DNA of 64,000 bases from Streptomyces aculeolatus (GCF_020400605.1 NZ_JAINRD010000002.1:248001-312000), one strand, 5' to 3'. Counted from the stretch's first letter, positions 55,313 through 64,000 are shown. A program made the numbers and translations. The notes: generated from the letters alone by a model not told the origin.

Positions 55313-55315
55313 ACA
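55301..55315 (-). promoter_or_regulatory. Candidate shared operator between the aminopeptidase and transporter genes
   Basis: On the minus strand this reads TGTAACATAATAATG, 12 of 15 identical to the collagenase site TGTGACATATTACTG. Its position between divergent starts would let one protein control both the aminopeptidase and the transporter. Confidence 0.55.
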
Positions 55316-55407
55316 CACCGCGCCAGTGGAGGGAAGCGGGCCGGACGGCCCCGCTGCCCTCGGTGATCTCGGATCCCCCCCCGGACCCACCCACGACGGA
55401 GTGGAAC

Positions 55408-57141
55408 ATGATCAGCAGAAGTGTGCGCGCCGCGCTCGCGGCGTCTCTCGCGGCAGCCCTCACCGCAGGTGCGGCCGCCTGCTCGGCCGACTCCGGTGAC
55501 TCCGGGGGCGGCGACCGCCGCAACCCCGGCGCCACCGGCGTCATCGGCGGCACCCCCCAGCGCGGCGGCACGCTGACCGTGCTGTCCAACCAGGACTTCG
55601 CCCACCTCGACCCGGTCCGCAACTGGACGATGCCGGACATGGACTTCGGCATCCGGCTGCTCTACCGCACCCTGACCACCTTCCGGGCCGAGCCCGGCAA
55701 GAAGGGCACCGAGATCGTCCCCGACCTGGCCACCGACCTCGGCACGCCCTCCGAGGGCGGCAAGGTGTGGACGTTCACGCTGAAGAAGGGGCTGAAGTAC
55801 GAGGACGGCAGCACCGTCACGGCCGCGGACGTGAAGTACAACGTCGAGCGGTCCTTCGCCCCCGACCTCACCGGCGGGCCGGACTACGCGCAGCAGTACC
55901 TCGCGGACACCGAGGGGTACGCGGGCCCGCTGAAGGGCGAGCACCTGGACTCCGTCGAGGTCCCGGACGAGCGGACCATCGTCTTCCATCTGAACCGGCC
56001 CATCGCCGAGTTCTCCTACACCGCCACCCTGCCGACGTTCGCGCCGGTGCCCCGGGCCCAGGACAAGGGCGTCCAGTACGACCAGCGGCCGTTCTCCTCC
56101 GGCCCGTACAAGATCGACCGCTACGACCGCGGCAAGGAGCTGGTGCTCGTACGCAACGAGCACTGGAAGGCGTCGACAGATCCCGTGCGCAAGGCGTACC
56201 CCGACCGGATCGTGGTCAAGATGGGCCTCGGCGGCGACCAGATCGACGACCGGCTCATCGCCGGCGGCGGCGGCGACGCCTCCGCCGTGGAGTGGTCGGA
56301 CATGCGCCCCGAGAGCGTGGCCAAGGTGCTCTCCAAGGAGGACGTGAAGGCCCGGCTCGCCGCCGAGACCACCGGCTGCACCGACATGCTGCACCTCAAC
56401 ACCGCGCGCGCCCCCTTCGACGACCCCGCCGTGCGCCGGGCGATGATGTACGCGGTCGACCGGGAGGCCCAGGCCACCGCCAACGGCGGTCCCGCGCTCA
56501 ACGAGGTCGCCACCGCCTACCTGCCGCCCGCGCTCGCCGGCGGCAAGAAGGCCGACGTCCTCGGCATCCCGCCCGCCGGCGACGTGGACAAGGCGGAGAA
56601 GCTGCTCGCCGAGGCCGGCAAGGGCGACGGCTTCACCGCCACCCTCACCGTCTCCACCGGCGACAAGACCAGGGCCGAGGCGCTCCAGCAGAGCCTGGAC
56701 CGGGTGGGCGTCACCGTGAAGATCCAGACGGTCGACCCCTCCGTCTACTACGACACCATCGGCGACACCGAGAACGCGCCCGACATGGCGATCAGCGGCT
56801 GGTGCCCCGACTACCCCTCCGGCGCCACCTTCCTGCCGTTCGTCTTCGACGGCCGCACCATCCAGGAGACCGGCAACAAGGGCAACTACGCCCAGTTCCG
56901 CGACGAGGAGGTGATGCGGGAGATGGACCGCATCGCCACCCTGACCGACGTGGCCGAGGCGAACAAGGCGTGGGCGGAGCTGGACGCGCAGATCATGGCC
57001 AAGGCGCCGGCCGTCCCGCTGCTGTGGGAGCGCAAGCCGCTGCTCGTCGGCGACAACATCGCCGGCGCCTTCGGACACCCGGTCTGGACCGGGCAGTTCG
57101 ACTACGCCGTGATCGGTCTCAAGGACCCGGGCACCTCATGA
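55408..57141 (+). CDS. Peptide ABC transporter substrate-binding lipoprotein
   Basis: This 577-residue family 5 solute-binding protein starts with a lipoprotein signal ending GAAAC (Cys25) and a Ser/Gly/Asp linker. The mature part has the family strands GGTLTVLSNQDFAHLDP, VWTFTLKKGLKYEDGSTVTAADVKYNVER and FSSGPYKIDRY. It should capture peptides outside the membrane and hand them to the permeases. Its ATG at 55408 has GGAG upstream. Its stop overlaps the next gene (ATGA). Context suggests collagen-derived peptides. Confidence 0.9.
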   Translation: MISRSVRAALAASLAAALTAGAAACSADSGDSGGGDRRNPGATGVIGGTPQRGGTLTVLSNQDFAHLDPVRNWTMPDMDFGIRLLYRTLTTFRAEPGKKGTEIVPDLATDLGTPSEGGKVWTFTLKKGLKYEDGSTVTAADVKYNVERSFAPDLTGGPDYAQQYLADTEGYAGPLKGEHLDSVEVPDERTIVFHLNRPIAEFSYTATLPTFAPVPRAQDKGVQYDQRPFSSGPYKIDRYDRGKELVLVRNEHWKASTDPVRKAYPDRIVVKMGLGGDQIDDRLIAGGGGDASAVEWSDMRPESVAKVLSKEDVKARLAAETTGCTDMLHLNTARAPFDDPAVRRAMMYAVDREAQATANGGPALNEVATAYLPPALAGGKKADVLGIPPAGDVDKAEKLLAEAGKGDGFTATLTVSTGDKTRAEALQQSLDRVGVTVKIQTVDPSVYYDTIGDTENAPDMAISGWCPDYPSGATFLPFVFDGRTIQETGNKGNYAQFRDEEVMREMDRIATLTDVAEANKAWAELDAQIMAKAPAVPLLWERKPLLVGDNIAGAFGHPVWTGQFDYAVIGLKDPGTS

Positions 57142-58112
57142 CGGTACTCCGCAAGGGCTCCGGGCGGCCGAGGTCCGAGCGCGCCGGGGCGCCGGCCGAC
57201 CCCGAGGAGGAGGCCGGCCGGAGCCCCTGGCGCCTGGCGTGGCACGCGGTACGCGGCGACCGCGGCGCCTGCGCGGCCCTCGTCGTCGTCGCGCTCCTCG
57301 TCTTCATGGCCGCCGCCGCGCCGCTGCTCAGCGCGCTCGGCGGCTGGTCCCCGACGGAGTTCGACAAGACCGCCGTCGACCCGTACCTCGGCGGCCTGCC
57401 CAAGGGGCCGCTCGGCGGGATCAGCGCCGAGCACTGGCTGGGCGTGGAGCCGGTGACCGGCCGCGACCTGTTCGCGCGGGTCGTCCACGGCGGGCAGGTC
57501 TCCCTGTTCATCTCGTTCGCGGCCACCGCGATCGTGGTCGTCGTGGGCACCGCCGCGGGCATCGCGGCCGGCTACTTCGGCGGCCGGGTCGACACCGTGC
57601 TCAGCCGGCTGATGGACCTCACGATGTCCTTCCCCTCCCTCATCTTCATGATCGCGATGATGGCGGTGGCCCAGGACGTCAACCGCGTGCTGCTGATGAC
57701 CGGGGTCATCGGCATCTTCGGCTGGCCCGGCATCGCCCGCGTCGTGCGCGGCGAGACGCTGTCGGTCAAGCACCGCGAGTACGTCGACGCCGCCCGCGCC
57801 GGCGGCTTCGGGGCCTGGCGGATCGTCACCCGGGAGATCCTGCCGAACGTCTCGGGCCCCGTCATCGCGTACACCACCCTGCTGATCCCCGGGATGATCA
57901 GCACCGAGGCCGCGCTCAGCTTCCTCGGCGTCGGCGTACAGCCGCCGACCTCCTCCTGGGGCCAGATGATCTCCGAGGCGGTCTCCTACTACGAGACCGA
58001 CCCCATGTACTTCGTCATCCCCAGCGCCTTCCTCTTCCTGGCCGTGCTGGCGTTCACCGTCCTCGCCGACACCCTCCGGGAGACCCTCGACCCCCGGGGA
58101 GACCGCGCGTGA
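57138..58112 (+). CDS. Peptide ABC transporter permease, OppC/DppC type
   Basis: This 324-residue permease has an N-terminal cytoplasmic stretch, a first membrane helix (ALVVVALLVFMAAAAPLL), then the binding-protein-dependent core with the EAA-type coupling loop EYVDAARAGGFGAWRIVTREILPN. The GVEPVTGRDLFARVVHG segment is typical of the C-type permease (LGTDxxGRD). It forms the channel with the next gene's product. It overlaps both neighbours by 4 bp. C-type before B-type is the reverse of the commonest order. Confidence 0.9.
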   Translation: MTVLRKGSGRPRSERAGAPADPEEEAGRSPWRLAWHAVRGDRGACAALVVVALLVFMAAAAPLLSALGGWSPTEFDKTAVDPYLGGLPKGPLGGISAEHWLGVEPVTGRDLFARVVHGGQVSLFISFAATAIVVVVGTAAGIAAGYFGGRVDTVLSRLMDLTMSFPSLIFMIAMMAVAQDVNRVLLMTGVIGIFGWPGIARVVRGETLSVKHREYVDAARAGGFGAWRIVTREILPNVSGPVIAYTTLLIPGMISTEAALSFLGVGVQPPTSSWGQMISEAVSYYETDPMYFVIPSAFLFLAVLAFTVLADTLRETLDPRGDRA

Positions 58113-59095
58113 TCCTCTACCTCGCCCGCCGGCTCGTGGGCGTCGCCGGCGTCATGCTGGCCATCTGCCTCGTCACTTTCACCATCTTCTACCTGCTGCC
58201 CGCCGACCCCGCGGCCGCCGCGTGCGGCAAGACCTGCACCCCCGAACGGCTCGCCGAGGTGCGCCACTCCATGGGGCTCGACGAGCCGCTGTGGCGCCAG
58301 TTCACCGACTACCTCACCGGCATCTTCGCGGGCCGGGAGCTGGGGGAGGGGCCGCACGCGCTCCAGTGCGGCTTCCCCTGCTTCGGCTACTCCTACGAGT
58401 ACTCCCTGCCGGTGTGGGACCTGCTCACCGACCGGCTGCCGGTCTCCGCGTCACTGGCCTTCGGCGCCGCGCTCATGTGGCTGGTCCTCGGCCTCGGCAC
58501 GGGCATCGCCGCGGCCCTGCGCAAGGGCACGCGCACCGACCGCACCCTGATGGTCGGCGCCGTGGCCGCCGCGTCGCTGCCGGTGTACTTCACCGCGGTG
58601 ATGCTCATCCACGGCGTGGTCCGCGTCGCCGGCGTGCTGCCGTACCCCGAGTACGCCGCGCTGACCGACGACCCGCTCGACTGGGCCGCGAACCTGCTGC
58701 TGCCGTGGACCGCGCTGGCACTGCTGTACGCCGCCATGTACGCGCGGCAGAGCCGCAGTTCGATGATCGAGGCCATGGCGCAGCCCTACATCCGCACCGC
58801 GCGCGCCAAGGGCATGCCGGAGCGCGCCGTCGTGGTCAAGCACGGACTGCGCTCCGGCATGACCCCGGTGCTGACCATCTTCGGCATGGACCTCGGCGGG
58901 CTGCTCGCCGGCGCCGTGATCACCGAGAGCATCTTCGGCATCCCCGGCGTCGGCAGGCTCTTCTTCGACGCACTCCAACGCTCCGACCAGCCGGTGATCC
59001 TCGGGGTCACGCTGCTGGCGGCCTTCTTCATCGTGGCGGCGAACCTCGTCGTGGACATCCTCTACGCGGTCGTCGACCCGAGGGTGAGGTACTGA
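58109..59095 (+). CDS. Peptide ABC transporter permease, OppB/DppB type
   Basis: This 328-residue permease starts YLARRLVGVAGVMLAICLVTF, the B-type N-terminal helix, and has the coupling loop PYIRTARAKGMPERAVVVKHGLR and the conserved FGIPGVGRLFFDA end. An unusual Cys-containing loop (CGKTCTP, then CGFPCFGY) lies in the first extracytoplasmic region and could form disulphides outside the cell. The GTG start overlaps the upstream stop (GTGA). Confidence 0.9.
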   Translation: MILYLARRLVGVAGVMLAICLVTFTIFYLLPADPAAAACGKTCTPERLAEVRHSMGLDEPLWRQFTDYLTGIFAGRELGEGPHALQCGFPCFGYSYEYSLPVWDLLTDRLPVSASLAFGAALMWLVLGLGTGIAAALRKGTRTDRTLMVGAVAAASLPVYFTAVMLIHGVVRVAGVLPYPEYAALTDDPLDWAANLLLPWTALALLYAAMYARQSRSSMIEAMAQPYIRTARAKGMPERAVVVKHGLRSGMTPVLTIFGMDLGGLLAGAVITESIFGIPGVGRLFFDALQRSDQPVILGVTLLAAFFIVAANLVVDILYAVVDPRVRY

Positions 59096-59097
59096 AC

Positions 59098-60243
59098 ATG
59101 AGCACTGCCCCCACGACCGCCGCCGCCGCGGCCGGCGACCGGGCCGCCGACCGGGCGGGCGAGCCGCCGCTGCTGCGCGTACGCGACCTGAGGGTCGCGT
59201 TCCCGACCGCCGCCGGGCCCGTACGGGCCGTGGACGGCATCGACTTCACCGTACGGGCCGGCCGCACCCTCGGCATCGTCGGCGAGTCCGGGTCGGGGAA
59301 GTCCGTGACGTCCCTGGCCGTGCTGGGGCTGCTCCGCGGCGCCGAGGTCAGCGGGTCCGTCGAGCTGGCCGGCCGCGAGCTGCGCGGGCTCCCCGACCGG
59401 GAGCTGGCGAAGCTGCGCGGGCGGCGGATGGCGATGATCTTCCAGGACCCGATGTCCAGCCTGCACCCCTTCTACACGGTGGGCGAGCAGATCGCCGAGG
59501 CGTACCGCGTGCACTTCGGCGCCGGCCGCCGCGCCGCGCGCCGCCGGGCGGTGGAGATGCTCGGCGAGGTCGGCATCCCCGAGCCCGCGCGCCGGGCCGC
59601 CGACCACCCGCACCGGTTCTCCGGCGGCATGCGCCAGCGGGTCATGATCGCCATGGCGCTGGCGTGCGAGCCGGACCTGCTCATCGCCGACGAGCCGACC
59701 ACGGCGCTCGACGTCACCGTGCAGGCGCAGATCCTGGAGCTGATCGCCCGGATCCAGGCCGAACGCGGCCTCGGCGTCGTGATGATCACCCACGACCTCG
59801 GAGTGGTCGCGCGCGTCGCGCACGAGGTCCTGGTGATGTACGCGGGCCGGCCGGCGGAACAGGCGCCGGTGGACGAGCTGTTCGCCGACCCGGCGCACCC
59901 GTACACCCGCGGGCTGCTCGACTCGCTGCCGCGGCTCGACGACGACCCCGGCGTGCCCCTGCACACCATCCCCGGCAGCCCGCCTTCGCTGCTCGCCCCC
60001 GGCCCGGGCTGCGCGTTCGCGCCGCGCTGCTTCCGCGCCGCCGAGGCTTCCGGCGACGTACGCGCACGGTGCGAGGGGACGCGCCCCGATCTCGTACCGC
60101 TGCGGGCGGGACGGCTGGCGTCCTGCCATCTGCCCCTGGCCGACGGCCCGTCCGGGCGGCCGTCCCGGCGGCCGTCGGACAGGCCGGCCGGCGGCCTCCC
60201 CGACCCGCAGGACCCGACCCCCGCCCCGGAGGGAACCCGATGA
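59098..60243 (+). CDS. Peptide ABC transporter ATPase, OppD/DppD type
   Basis: This 381-residue ATPase has Walker A GESGSGKS, Q-loop FQDPMSSLHP, signature FSGGMRQRVMIAMAL, Walker B LLIADEPTTALD and the H-loop ITHDLG. The C-terminal oligopeptide-family extension GCAFAPRCFRAAE is present with its Cys residues, followed by a variable Pro/Arg-rich tail. It powers import together with the next ATPase. It starts 2 bp after the permease stop. Confidence 0.92.
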   Translation: MSTAPTTAAAAAGDRAADRAGEPPLLRVRDLRVAFPTAAGPVRAVDGIDFTVRAGRTLGIVGESGSGKSVTSLAVLGLLRGAEVSGSVELAGRELRGLPDRELAKLRGRRMAMIFQDPMSSLHPFYTVGEQIAEAYRVHFGAGRRAARRRAVEMLGEVGIPEPARRAADHPHRFSGGMRQRVMIAMALACEPDLLIADEPTTALDVTVQAQILELIARIQAERGLGVVMITHDLGVVARVAHEVLVMYAGRPAEQAPVDELFADPAHPYTRGLLDSLPRLDDDPGVPLHTIPGSPPSLLAPGPGCAFAPRCFRAAEASGDVRARCEGTRPDLVPLRAGRLASCHLPLADGPSGRPSRRPSDRPAGGLPDPQDPTPAPEGTR

Positions 60244-61280
60244 CGCCCATCCCCGAGGCCGCCCCCGCGGCGCTCACCAAGGACGCGGGGGACCCGGCCG
60301 CCGGCGCCCCGCTGCTGTCGGCGCGCAACCTCGTCAAGACCTTCCCCGGCCGCCGCACCCGCACCGGGCGCGCCGCCCCCGCCGTGCGGGCGGTGGACGA
60401 CGTCAGCTTCGACCTGCGGCCCGGCGAGACCCTGGGCCTGGTGGGGGAGTCGGGCTGCGGCAAGTCCACCACCGGGCGGATGCTCGTCCGGCTGCTGGAG
60501 CCGACCGGCGGATCCGTGACGTTCGACGGGACGGACATCACCCACATCGGGCAGCGCGCGCTGCGGCCGGTGCGCCGCCACGTGCAGATGGTCTTCCAGG
60601 ACCCGGTCTCCTCGCTCAACCCCCGCCACCGGGTGATCCGCACCCTCACCGACCCGATGACCGTCCAGGGCACCGACCCGCGCGAGGCGCGGGCGCGGGC
60701 CGCGGAACTGCTGGAGCAGGTCGGGCTCGGCGCGGAGCACCTGCGGCGCTATCCGCACCAGTTCTCCGGCGGCCAGGCGCAGCGCGTCGCCATCGCGCGG
60801 GCGCTGGCGACCCGGCCGCGGCTGATCGTCGCCGACGAGCCGGTCTCCGCGCTCGACGTCTCCATCCAGGCGCAGATCGTCAACCTGATGGAGCGGCTGC
60901 GCCGCGAACTCGGCCTGGCCTACCTGTTCATCGCCCACGACCTGTCCGTGGTCAAGCGGGTCTGCGACCGCGTCGCGGTGATGTACCTGGGCCGGATCGT
61001 GGAGCTGGGCCCCCGCGACGAGGTCTACGCCCGTCCCGCCCACCCGTACACCCGCGCCCTGCTCTCCGCGGTCCCCGTGCCGGACCCCGCGGTGGAGCGC
61101 ACCCGCGAGCGCATCGTGCTGAAGGGCGACCTGCCCAGCCCCGCCGCGCCGCCCGGCGGCTGCACGTTCCACCCGCGCTGCCCGAAGGCGCAGGACGTGT
61201 GCCGGACGGAACGCCCGGCGCTGCTGACCGTCGGCGGCGGTCCACGGGAGGCCGCGTGCCACTTCCCGGAGGCCGGCTGA
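60240..61280 (+). CDS. Peptide ABC transporter ATPase, OppF/DppF type
   Basis: This 346-residue ATPase has Walker [11 protein letters not shown]-loop [12 protein letters not shown], signature [15 protein letters not shown], Walker [13 protein letters not shown] and H-loop IAHDLS, plus the C-terminal [15 protein letters not shown]ys cluster. It is the second nucleotide-binding subunit. Its ATG overlaps the previous stop by 4 bp. It is the last gene of the transporter operon and a strong hairpin follows. Confidence 0.92.
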   Translation: MTPIPEAAPAALTKDAGDPAAGAPLLSARNLVKTFPGRRTRTGRAAPAVRAVDDVSFDLRPGETLGLVGESGCGKSTTGRMLVRLLEPTGGSVTFDGTDITHIGQRALRPVRRHVQMVFQDPVSSLNPRHRVIRTLTDPMTVQGTDPREARARAAELLEQVGLGAEHLRRYPHQFSGGQAQRVAIARALATRPRLIVADEPVSALDVSIQAQIVNLMERLRRELGLAYLFIAHDLSVVKRVCDRVAVMYLGRIVELGPRDEVYARPAHPYTRALLSAVPVPDPAVERTRERIVLKGDLPSPAAPPGGCTFHPRCPKAQDVCRTERPALLTVGGGPREAACHFPEAG

Positions 61281-61287
61281 CGCCCGC

Positions 61288-61319
61288 CCCGCCGGCCGGA
61301 ATTGGCGTCGGCCGGCGGG
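61288..61319 (+). terminator. Terminator of the peptide transporter operon
   Basis: CCCGCCGGCCG (61288-61298) pairs perfectly with CGGCCGGCGGG (61309-61319) across a 10-nt loop, starting 8 bp after the last ATPase stop. No U-tract follows. Confidence 0.7.
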
Positions 61320-61376
61320 CGGACCGCGTGAATCCGGGATGTTCCGGGCCCCGCGGGCCGGTCGATGGTGGGTCAC

Positions 61377-62117
61377 ATGACTTCCGCATCCGTGGCAAGT
61401 ACGTGGCTCTACGACGACTTCACCCGCGGCGCCCTCGACCCGGCGCGCTGGCGGGTCATGGAGATGACGGGGGCCGGGGGCGCACGGCACGAGTACCGGG
61501 ACGACAACGCCCGGGTCGCCACCGGGGACGGGCGGCTGACGCTGACCGTGAACCCGTTCAGCCGCTTCCACGACACCGACCCGCGGCGCAACAACGCCAA
61601 GCAGATGTACCGGTCGGTGCGGCGGTTCGACGTGCCGGCGGCGGGGCGGCTGACGTTCGAGGTGGAGATGGCGGTGCGGACCTACGGGCAGGTGCCGTAC
61701 GACCTGCTCGACGCCTTCGGCACCGTCAACCTCTTCGATCTGCAGAGCGGCGTCGTCATCAACGCCGCCGCCACCAACGACACCGTGTACGCGGTCGTCG
61801 AGCGGCTGGTGATCCCCGGCGTGAGCCGGCCGGAGGACCACTACATCCACCGCGTCGTCATGGACGTGCCCACCGCACCCGGCCGTCCGCACCGCTACGC
61901 GGTCGGCTACCGGGCCGGGACGTCCGAGGTGGAGTGGTACGTCGACGGGCGGCTGGCCTACTGGGCCCGGGTGCCGGTGCCCGTGGCCGGCTTCCACGCG
62001 GGGATGGCCCTGTTCTCGGCCCGCGACCTCGCCCGCTACTCCCGCGCGGAGCGGGAGCGCGGGCAGGGCGCGACCGGATGGTGGGGCCCGTGGCGGATCA
62101 CGACGAGCGACCGCTGA
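61377..62117 (+). CDS. DUF6081 family protein (jelly-roll/lectin-like)
   Basis: This 246-residue protein is predominantly beta, with WLYDDFTRGALDPARWRV at the start, LTFEVEMAVRTYGQVP in the middle and EVEWYVDGRLAYWARVPVP near the end. The layout resembles GH16-like concanavalin folds, but I see no paired catalytic Glu motif. I recognise it as DUF6081; function unknown. No signal peptide is visible. The ATG at 61377 has GGTGGG upstream; an in-frame ATG four codons earlier is also possible. It lies after the transporter terminator, so it is probably a separate unit. Confidence 0.7.
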   Translation: MTSASVASTWLYDDFTRGALDPARWRVMEMTGAGGARHEYRDDNARVATGDGRLTLTVNPFSRFHDTDPRRNNAKQMYRSVRRFDVPAAGRLTFEVEMAVRTYGQVPYDLLDAFGTVNLFDLQSGVVINAAATNDTVYAVVERLVIPGVSRPEDHYIHRVVMDVPTAPGRPHRYAVGYRAGTSEVEWYVDGRLAYWARVPVPVAGFHAGMALFSARDLARYSRAERERGQGATGWWGPWRITTSDR

Positions 62118-62176
62118 GCGCGGCGCGGGGATGCCGTTGACCCGGAGGGCCGGGGACAGCCGGTGCACCGACCGTA

Positions 62177-62196
62177 CCCCGGCGGGGGCCCCGGGG
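62177..62196. terminator. Weak hairpin between convergent genes
   Basis: CCCCGG (62177-62182) and CCGGGG (62191-62196) form a 6-bp stem between the DUF6081 gene and the MFS gene, whose 3' ends face each other. Confidence 0.3.
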
Positions 62197-62208
62197 CTCA
62201 TCCCGTGT

Positions 62209-63480
62209 TCACGGTATTTCCTCCGGCTGCGGGCGCGGGCGCGGGGGTACGGGCACGGGCGCGGCCGCCGGCCCGGGCGGCGGGCCGCCCGCCGGGTAGC
62301 GGCGTATCGCCACCGCCGTCACGGCGTACGCGACCAGTCCCACCGCCGTCGCCGTGACCGCGACGCCGGTGCCGTCGGAGACGGCCAGCGCCGCGCCGCC
62401 GCCCGCGCCGGCCAGCGCGACGCCCACGTAGAGACCGCTGGTGTTGAGAGCCACCGCCTCCGTGCCGGCCTCGCCCGCCAGTTGCAGGATCCGGGTGTTC
62501 GTCGGCGGGGTGAAGCTCCACGCCGCGCACCCCCACACCGCCAGGTTGAGCGCGACCAGCCACACCGGCGCCGTGCGGCCCGTCGCCCCGATGACGGCCA
62601 GCAGCGCCGTCGCGGCCACGACGCCGCCGATCGAGGCGCGCAGCGTACGGTCCGGGCCCCAGCGGTCCGTCAGCAGCGCGCCCGCGCCGGTGCCCACCGC
62701 CCCGGCGACGCCGACCACGGCGATGAACAGCGCCAGCACGCCGCCGCCGCGGCCGGTGAGGTCGCGGGTCAGGGGCGCGACGTAGGTGTACACCATCAGG
62801 CCGCTGCCGGCGCAGACCACGGTGCAGGACGCGCAGAGCAGGACCGCGGGGCGGCCCAGGATCCGCAACTGCCCGCGTACGCCGAGCTGCGGGGCGCCGG
62901 CCAGCCGGGGCAGCGCCGCCGAGGAGGCCGCCGCGACCAGCGCGGTGGCCGCGGCGACCGCCACGAACGTCGACCGCCAGCCGAAGGCGTCGCCCAGCAG
63001 CGTGCCCGCCGGGACGGCGGTGAACAGCGAGAGCGTCAGGCCCGCCGCGACCGTGCCGATGGCCCGGCCCATCCGCTCCGGCGCCGCCAGCCGCGCCGCC
63101 GCGGCGAAGGCCGCGGGCGAGACGGTGGCCGCGATCAGCGCGGTCAGCACGCGCGCGCCCATCAGGGTCGCGTAGTTCGGGGCCAGCGCGGTGGCGGTGT
63201 TGGCCACGGCGAAGGCCGTGAGGCCGCCGACGATCAGGGTCTTGCGGGGCAGCCGCGCGGTGACCACCGCGAGCACGGGCGCGGCCACCGCGAAGGTCAC
63301 CGAGAAGACCGTCACCAACTGCCCGGCGGCGGCCTCGCTCACGTCCAGGTCGGCGGCGATGTCCGGGAGCACGCCCGCGATGACGAAGTCGTCGGTGCCG
63401 ATGACGAAGGCGGCGAACATCAGGCACAGCAGCCATCCCGCGCCCCGCGCCGGCGGAGAAGAACTCACCTTGGAAGCCAT
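62209..63480 (-). CDS. MFS transporter, DHA1-type drug/sugar exporter
   Basis: This 423-residue membrane protein has about 12 hydrophobic segments. The first contains FVIGTDDFVIAGVLPDIA, the motif of the AraJ/PbuE-like DHA1 group, and LMGARVLTALIAA follows. These proteins export sugars, purines or drugs by proton antiport. The C-terminal tail is Pro/Arg-rich. The start ATG is preceded by AAGGTGAGTTC on its strand. It is transcribed away from the next gene with a 250-bp divergent gap that shows no striking repeat. No neighbouring regulator indicates the substrate. Confidence 0.85.
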   Translation of the reverse strand: MASKVSSSPPARGAGWLLCLMFAAFVIGTDDFVIAGVLPDIAADLDVSEAAAGQLVTVFSVTFAVAAPVLAVVTARLPRKTLIVGGLTAFAVANTATALAPNYATLMGARVLTALIAATVSPAAFAAAARLAAPERMGRAIGTVAAGLTLSLFTAVPAGTLLGDAFGWRSTFVAVAAATALVAAASSAALPRLAGAPQLGVRGQLRILGRPAVLLCASCTVVCAGSGLMVYTYVAPLTRDLTGRGGGVLALFIAVVGVAGAVGTGAGALLTDRWGPDRTLRASIGGVVAATALLAVIGATGRTAPVWLVALNLAVWGCAAWSFTPPTNTRILQLAGEAGTEAVALNTSGLYVGVALAGAGGGAALAVSDGTGVAVTATAVGLVAYAVTAVAIRRYPAGGPPPGPAAAPVPVPPRPRPQPEEIP

Positions 63481-63730
63481 GGCCGCACGCTAACGCCGCG
63501 GTGGAGGGGCATTTCCAGGGCGTTTCGACGCCATTCGGAGAAACCCCGCGGCGGCGCGCGGGCGTGCCGGTGCTGCGGCTGCGGTAGCCGGATGCTGTGG
63601 CCGCAGTCCTCACCCCGCCCGGGTACCGCCGCGGTGGTAGCGCAAATCGGCCGCGTCTGGAGGACGACCCGCGGCCCGCCCGGTTCGTACGCTGACGCCG
63701 CCAACCGCCGTGCGACCGAAGGGGTCCCCG

Positions 63731-64000
63731 ATGTCCGTCCGTCACCTGTCCACCGCCGCTGCGGCCGCCGTGCTCGCCGTCGTCGTGTGCGCGGCGCCGG
63801 CGGCCGCGCAGGTCGCGGTCGCGGCCGAGAAAGACGACGGCTCCGGCCGCGGACCGGCCATGGCCGCGTCCATCGTGGCACTGATCGGCGTGGTGCTCGG
63901 CGGGCTCGCGCTTGCCCGCAAGCTCGGCTCCGGCCTCGGCGGGCCGGTCGCGTCCGTGGTGGCGTCGGCGGCCGGCATCGTCATCGGCGCGGTGGCGCTC
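63731..64000 (+). CDS. DUF6223-like small membrane protein (3' truncated by the window)
   Basis: The visible 90 residues begin with a signal peptide (STAAAAAVLAVVVCAAPAAAQ) followed by a charged linker and two hydrophobic helices (SIVALIGVVLGGLALA and VASVVASAAGIVIGAVAL). This matches small streptomycete DUF6223 proteins, whose function I do not know. The frame runs off the end of the window. Confidence 0.6.
   Translation, partial: MSVRHLSTAAAAAVLAVVVCAAPAAAQVAVAAEKDDGSGRGPAMAASIVALIGVVLGGLALARKLGSGLGGPVASVVASAAGIVIGAVAL

Overview
The window is about 70% or more G+C, with short intergenic gaps, many GTG starts and frequent 4-bp ATGA/GTGA overlaps. The protein families present (DUF5996, DUF6081, DUF6223, a SAV_2336-type conflict protein, fused SecDF) and a short repeat of the kind scattered through Streptomyces genomes point to a Streptomyces or close streptomycete chromosome, probably an accessory-rich arm. 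I see no rRNA, tRNA, CRISPR array, insertion sequence or phage structural gene.

Layout from left to right. (1) 1-2787 is the 3' part of a multi-modular GH29-like alpha-L-fucosidase. (2) 3033-4190 is an isoprenoid-synthase-like gene with two Asp-rich motifs. (3) 4401-10106 is a tight acyl-CoA catabolic operon: CoA ligase, two acyl-CoA dehydrogenases, enoyl-CoA hydratase and a double VOC protein. A 20-bp inverted repeat precedes it. (4) 10139-16982, minus strand, is a four-gene conflict-type system: Trypco1 protein, trypsin-like VMAP protein, MoxR AAA+ ATPase, and a 1,115-residue vWA-like/kinase-like/MinD-like fusion. (5) 17174-18974 encodes a UBP-type zinc-finger protein, a DUF5996 protein and a VOC protein. 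(6) 19117-20472 is a glutamine-synthetase-like ligase. (7) 20500-24809, minus strand, is an acid-sugar operon (KdgT permease, DUF1537 kinase, PdxA2-type dehydrogenase, GntR regulator) with a clear palindromic operator.

(8) 25029-43947, minus strand, is a complete Tc (ABC-type) toxin locus: a fused TcB-TcC protein whose variable C-terminus carries deaminase-like HAE...CxxC residues, a 3,107-residue TcA pore/injection subunit, and two kelch-propeller proteins translated with it. A strong hairpin follows. (9) 44230-48963 holds a GNAT acetyltransferase, a tiny zinc-ribbon protein, a secreted HNH nuclease, a Pro-rich exported protein and a fused SecDF.

(10) 49072-61280 looks like a collagen-peptide utilisation locus: secreted M9-type collagenase, DapA-family enzyme, FCD-type GntR regulator, Xaa-Pro aminopeptidase-like M24 protein and a five-gene oligopeptide ABC transporter. 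A TGTRACAT-type motif recurs upstream of the collagenase, the DapA-like gene, the regulator and the aminopeptidase/transporter pair, which suggests one regulon. (11) 61377-64000 contains a DUF6081 protein, an MFS exporter and the start of a DUF6223 protein.

The three stretches I would look at first are the Tc toxin with a deaminase-like payload, the trypsin/MoxR/vWA-like conflict system, and the collagen regulon with its shared motif. Family calls come from reading motifs by eye; no database search was run.
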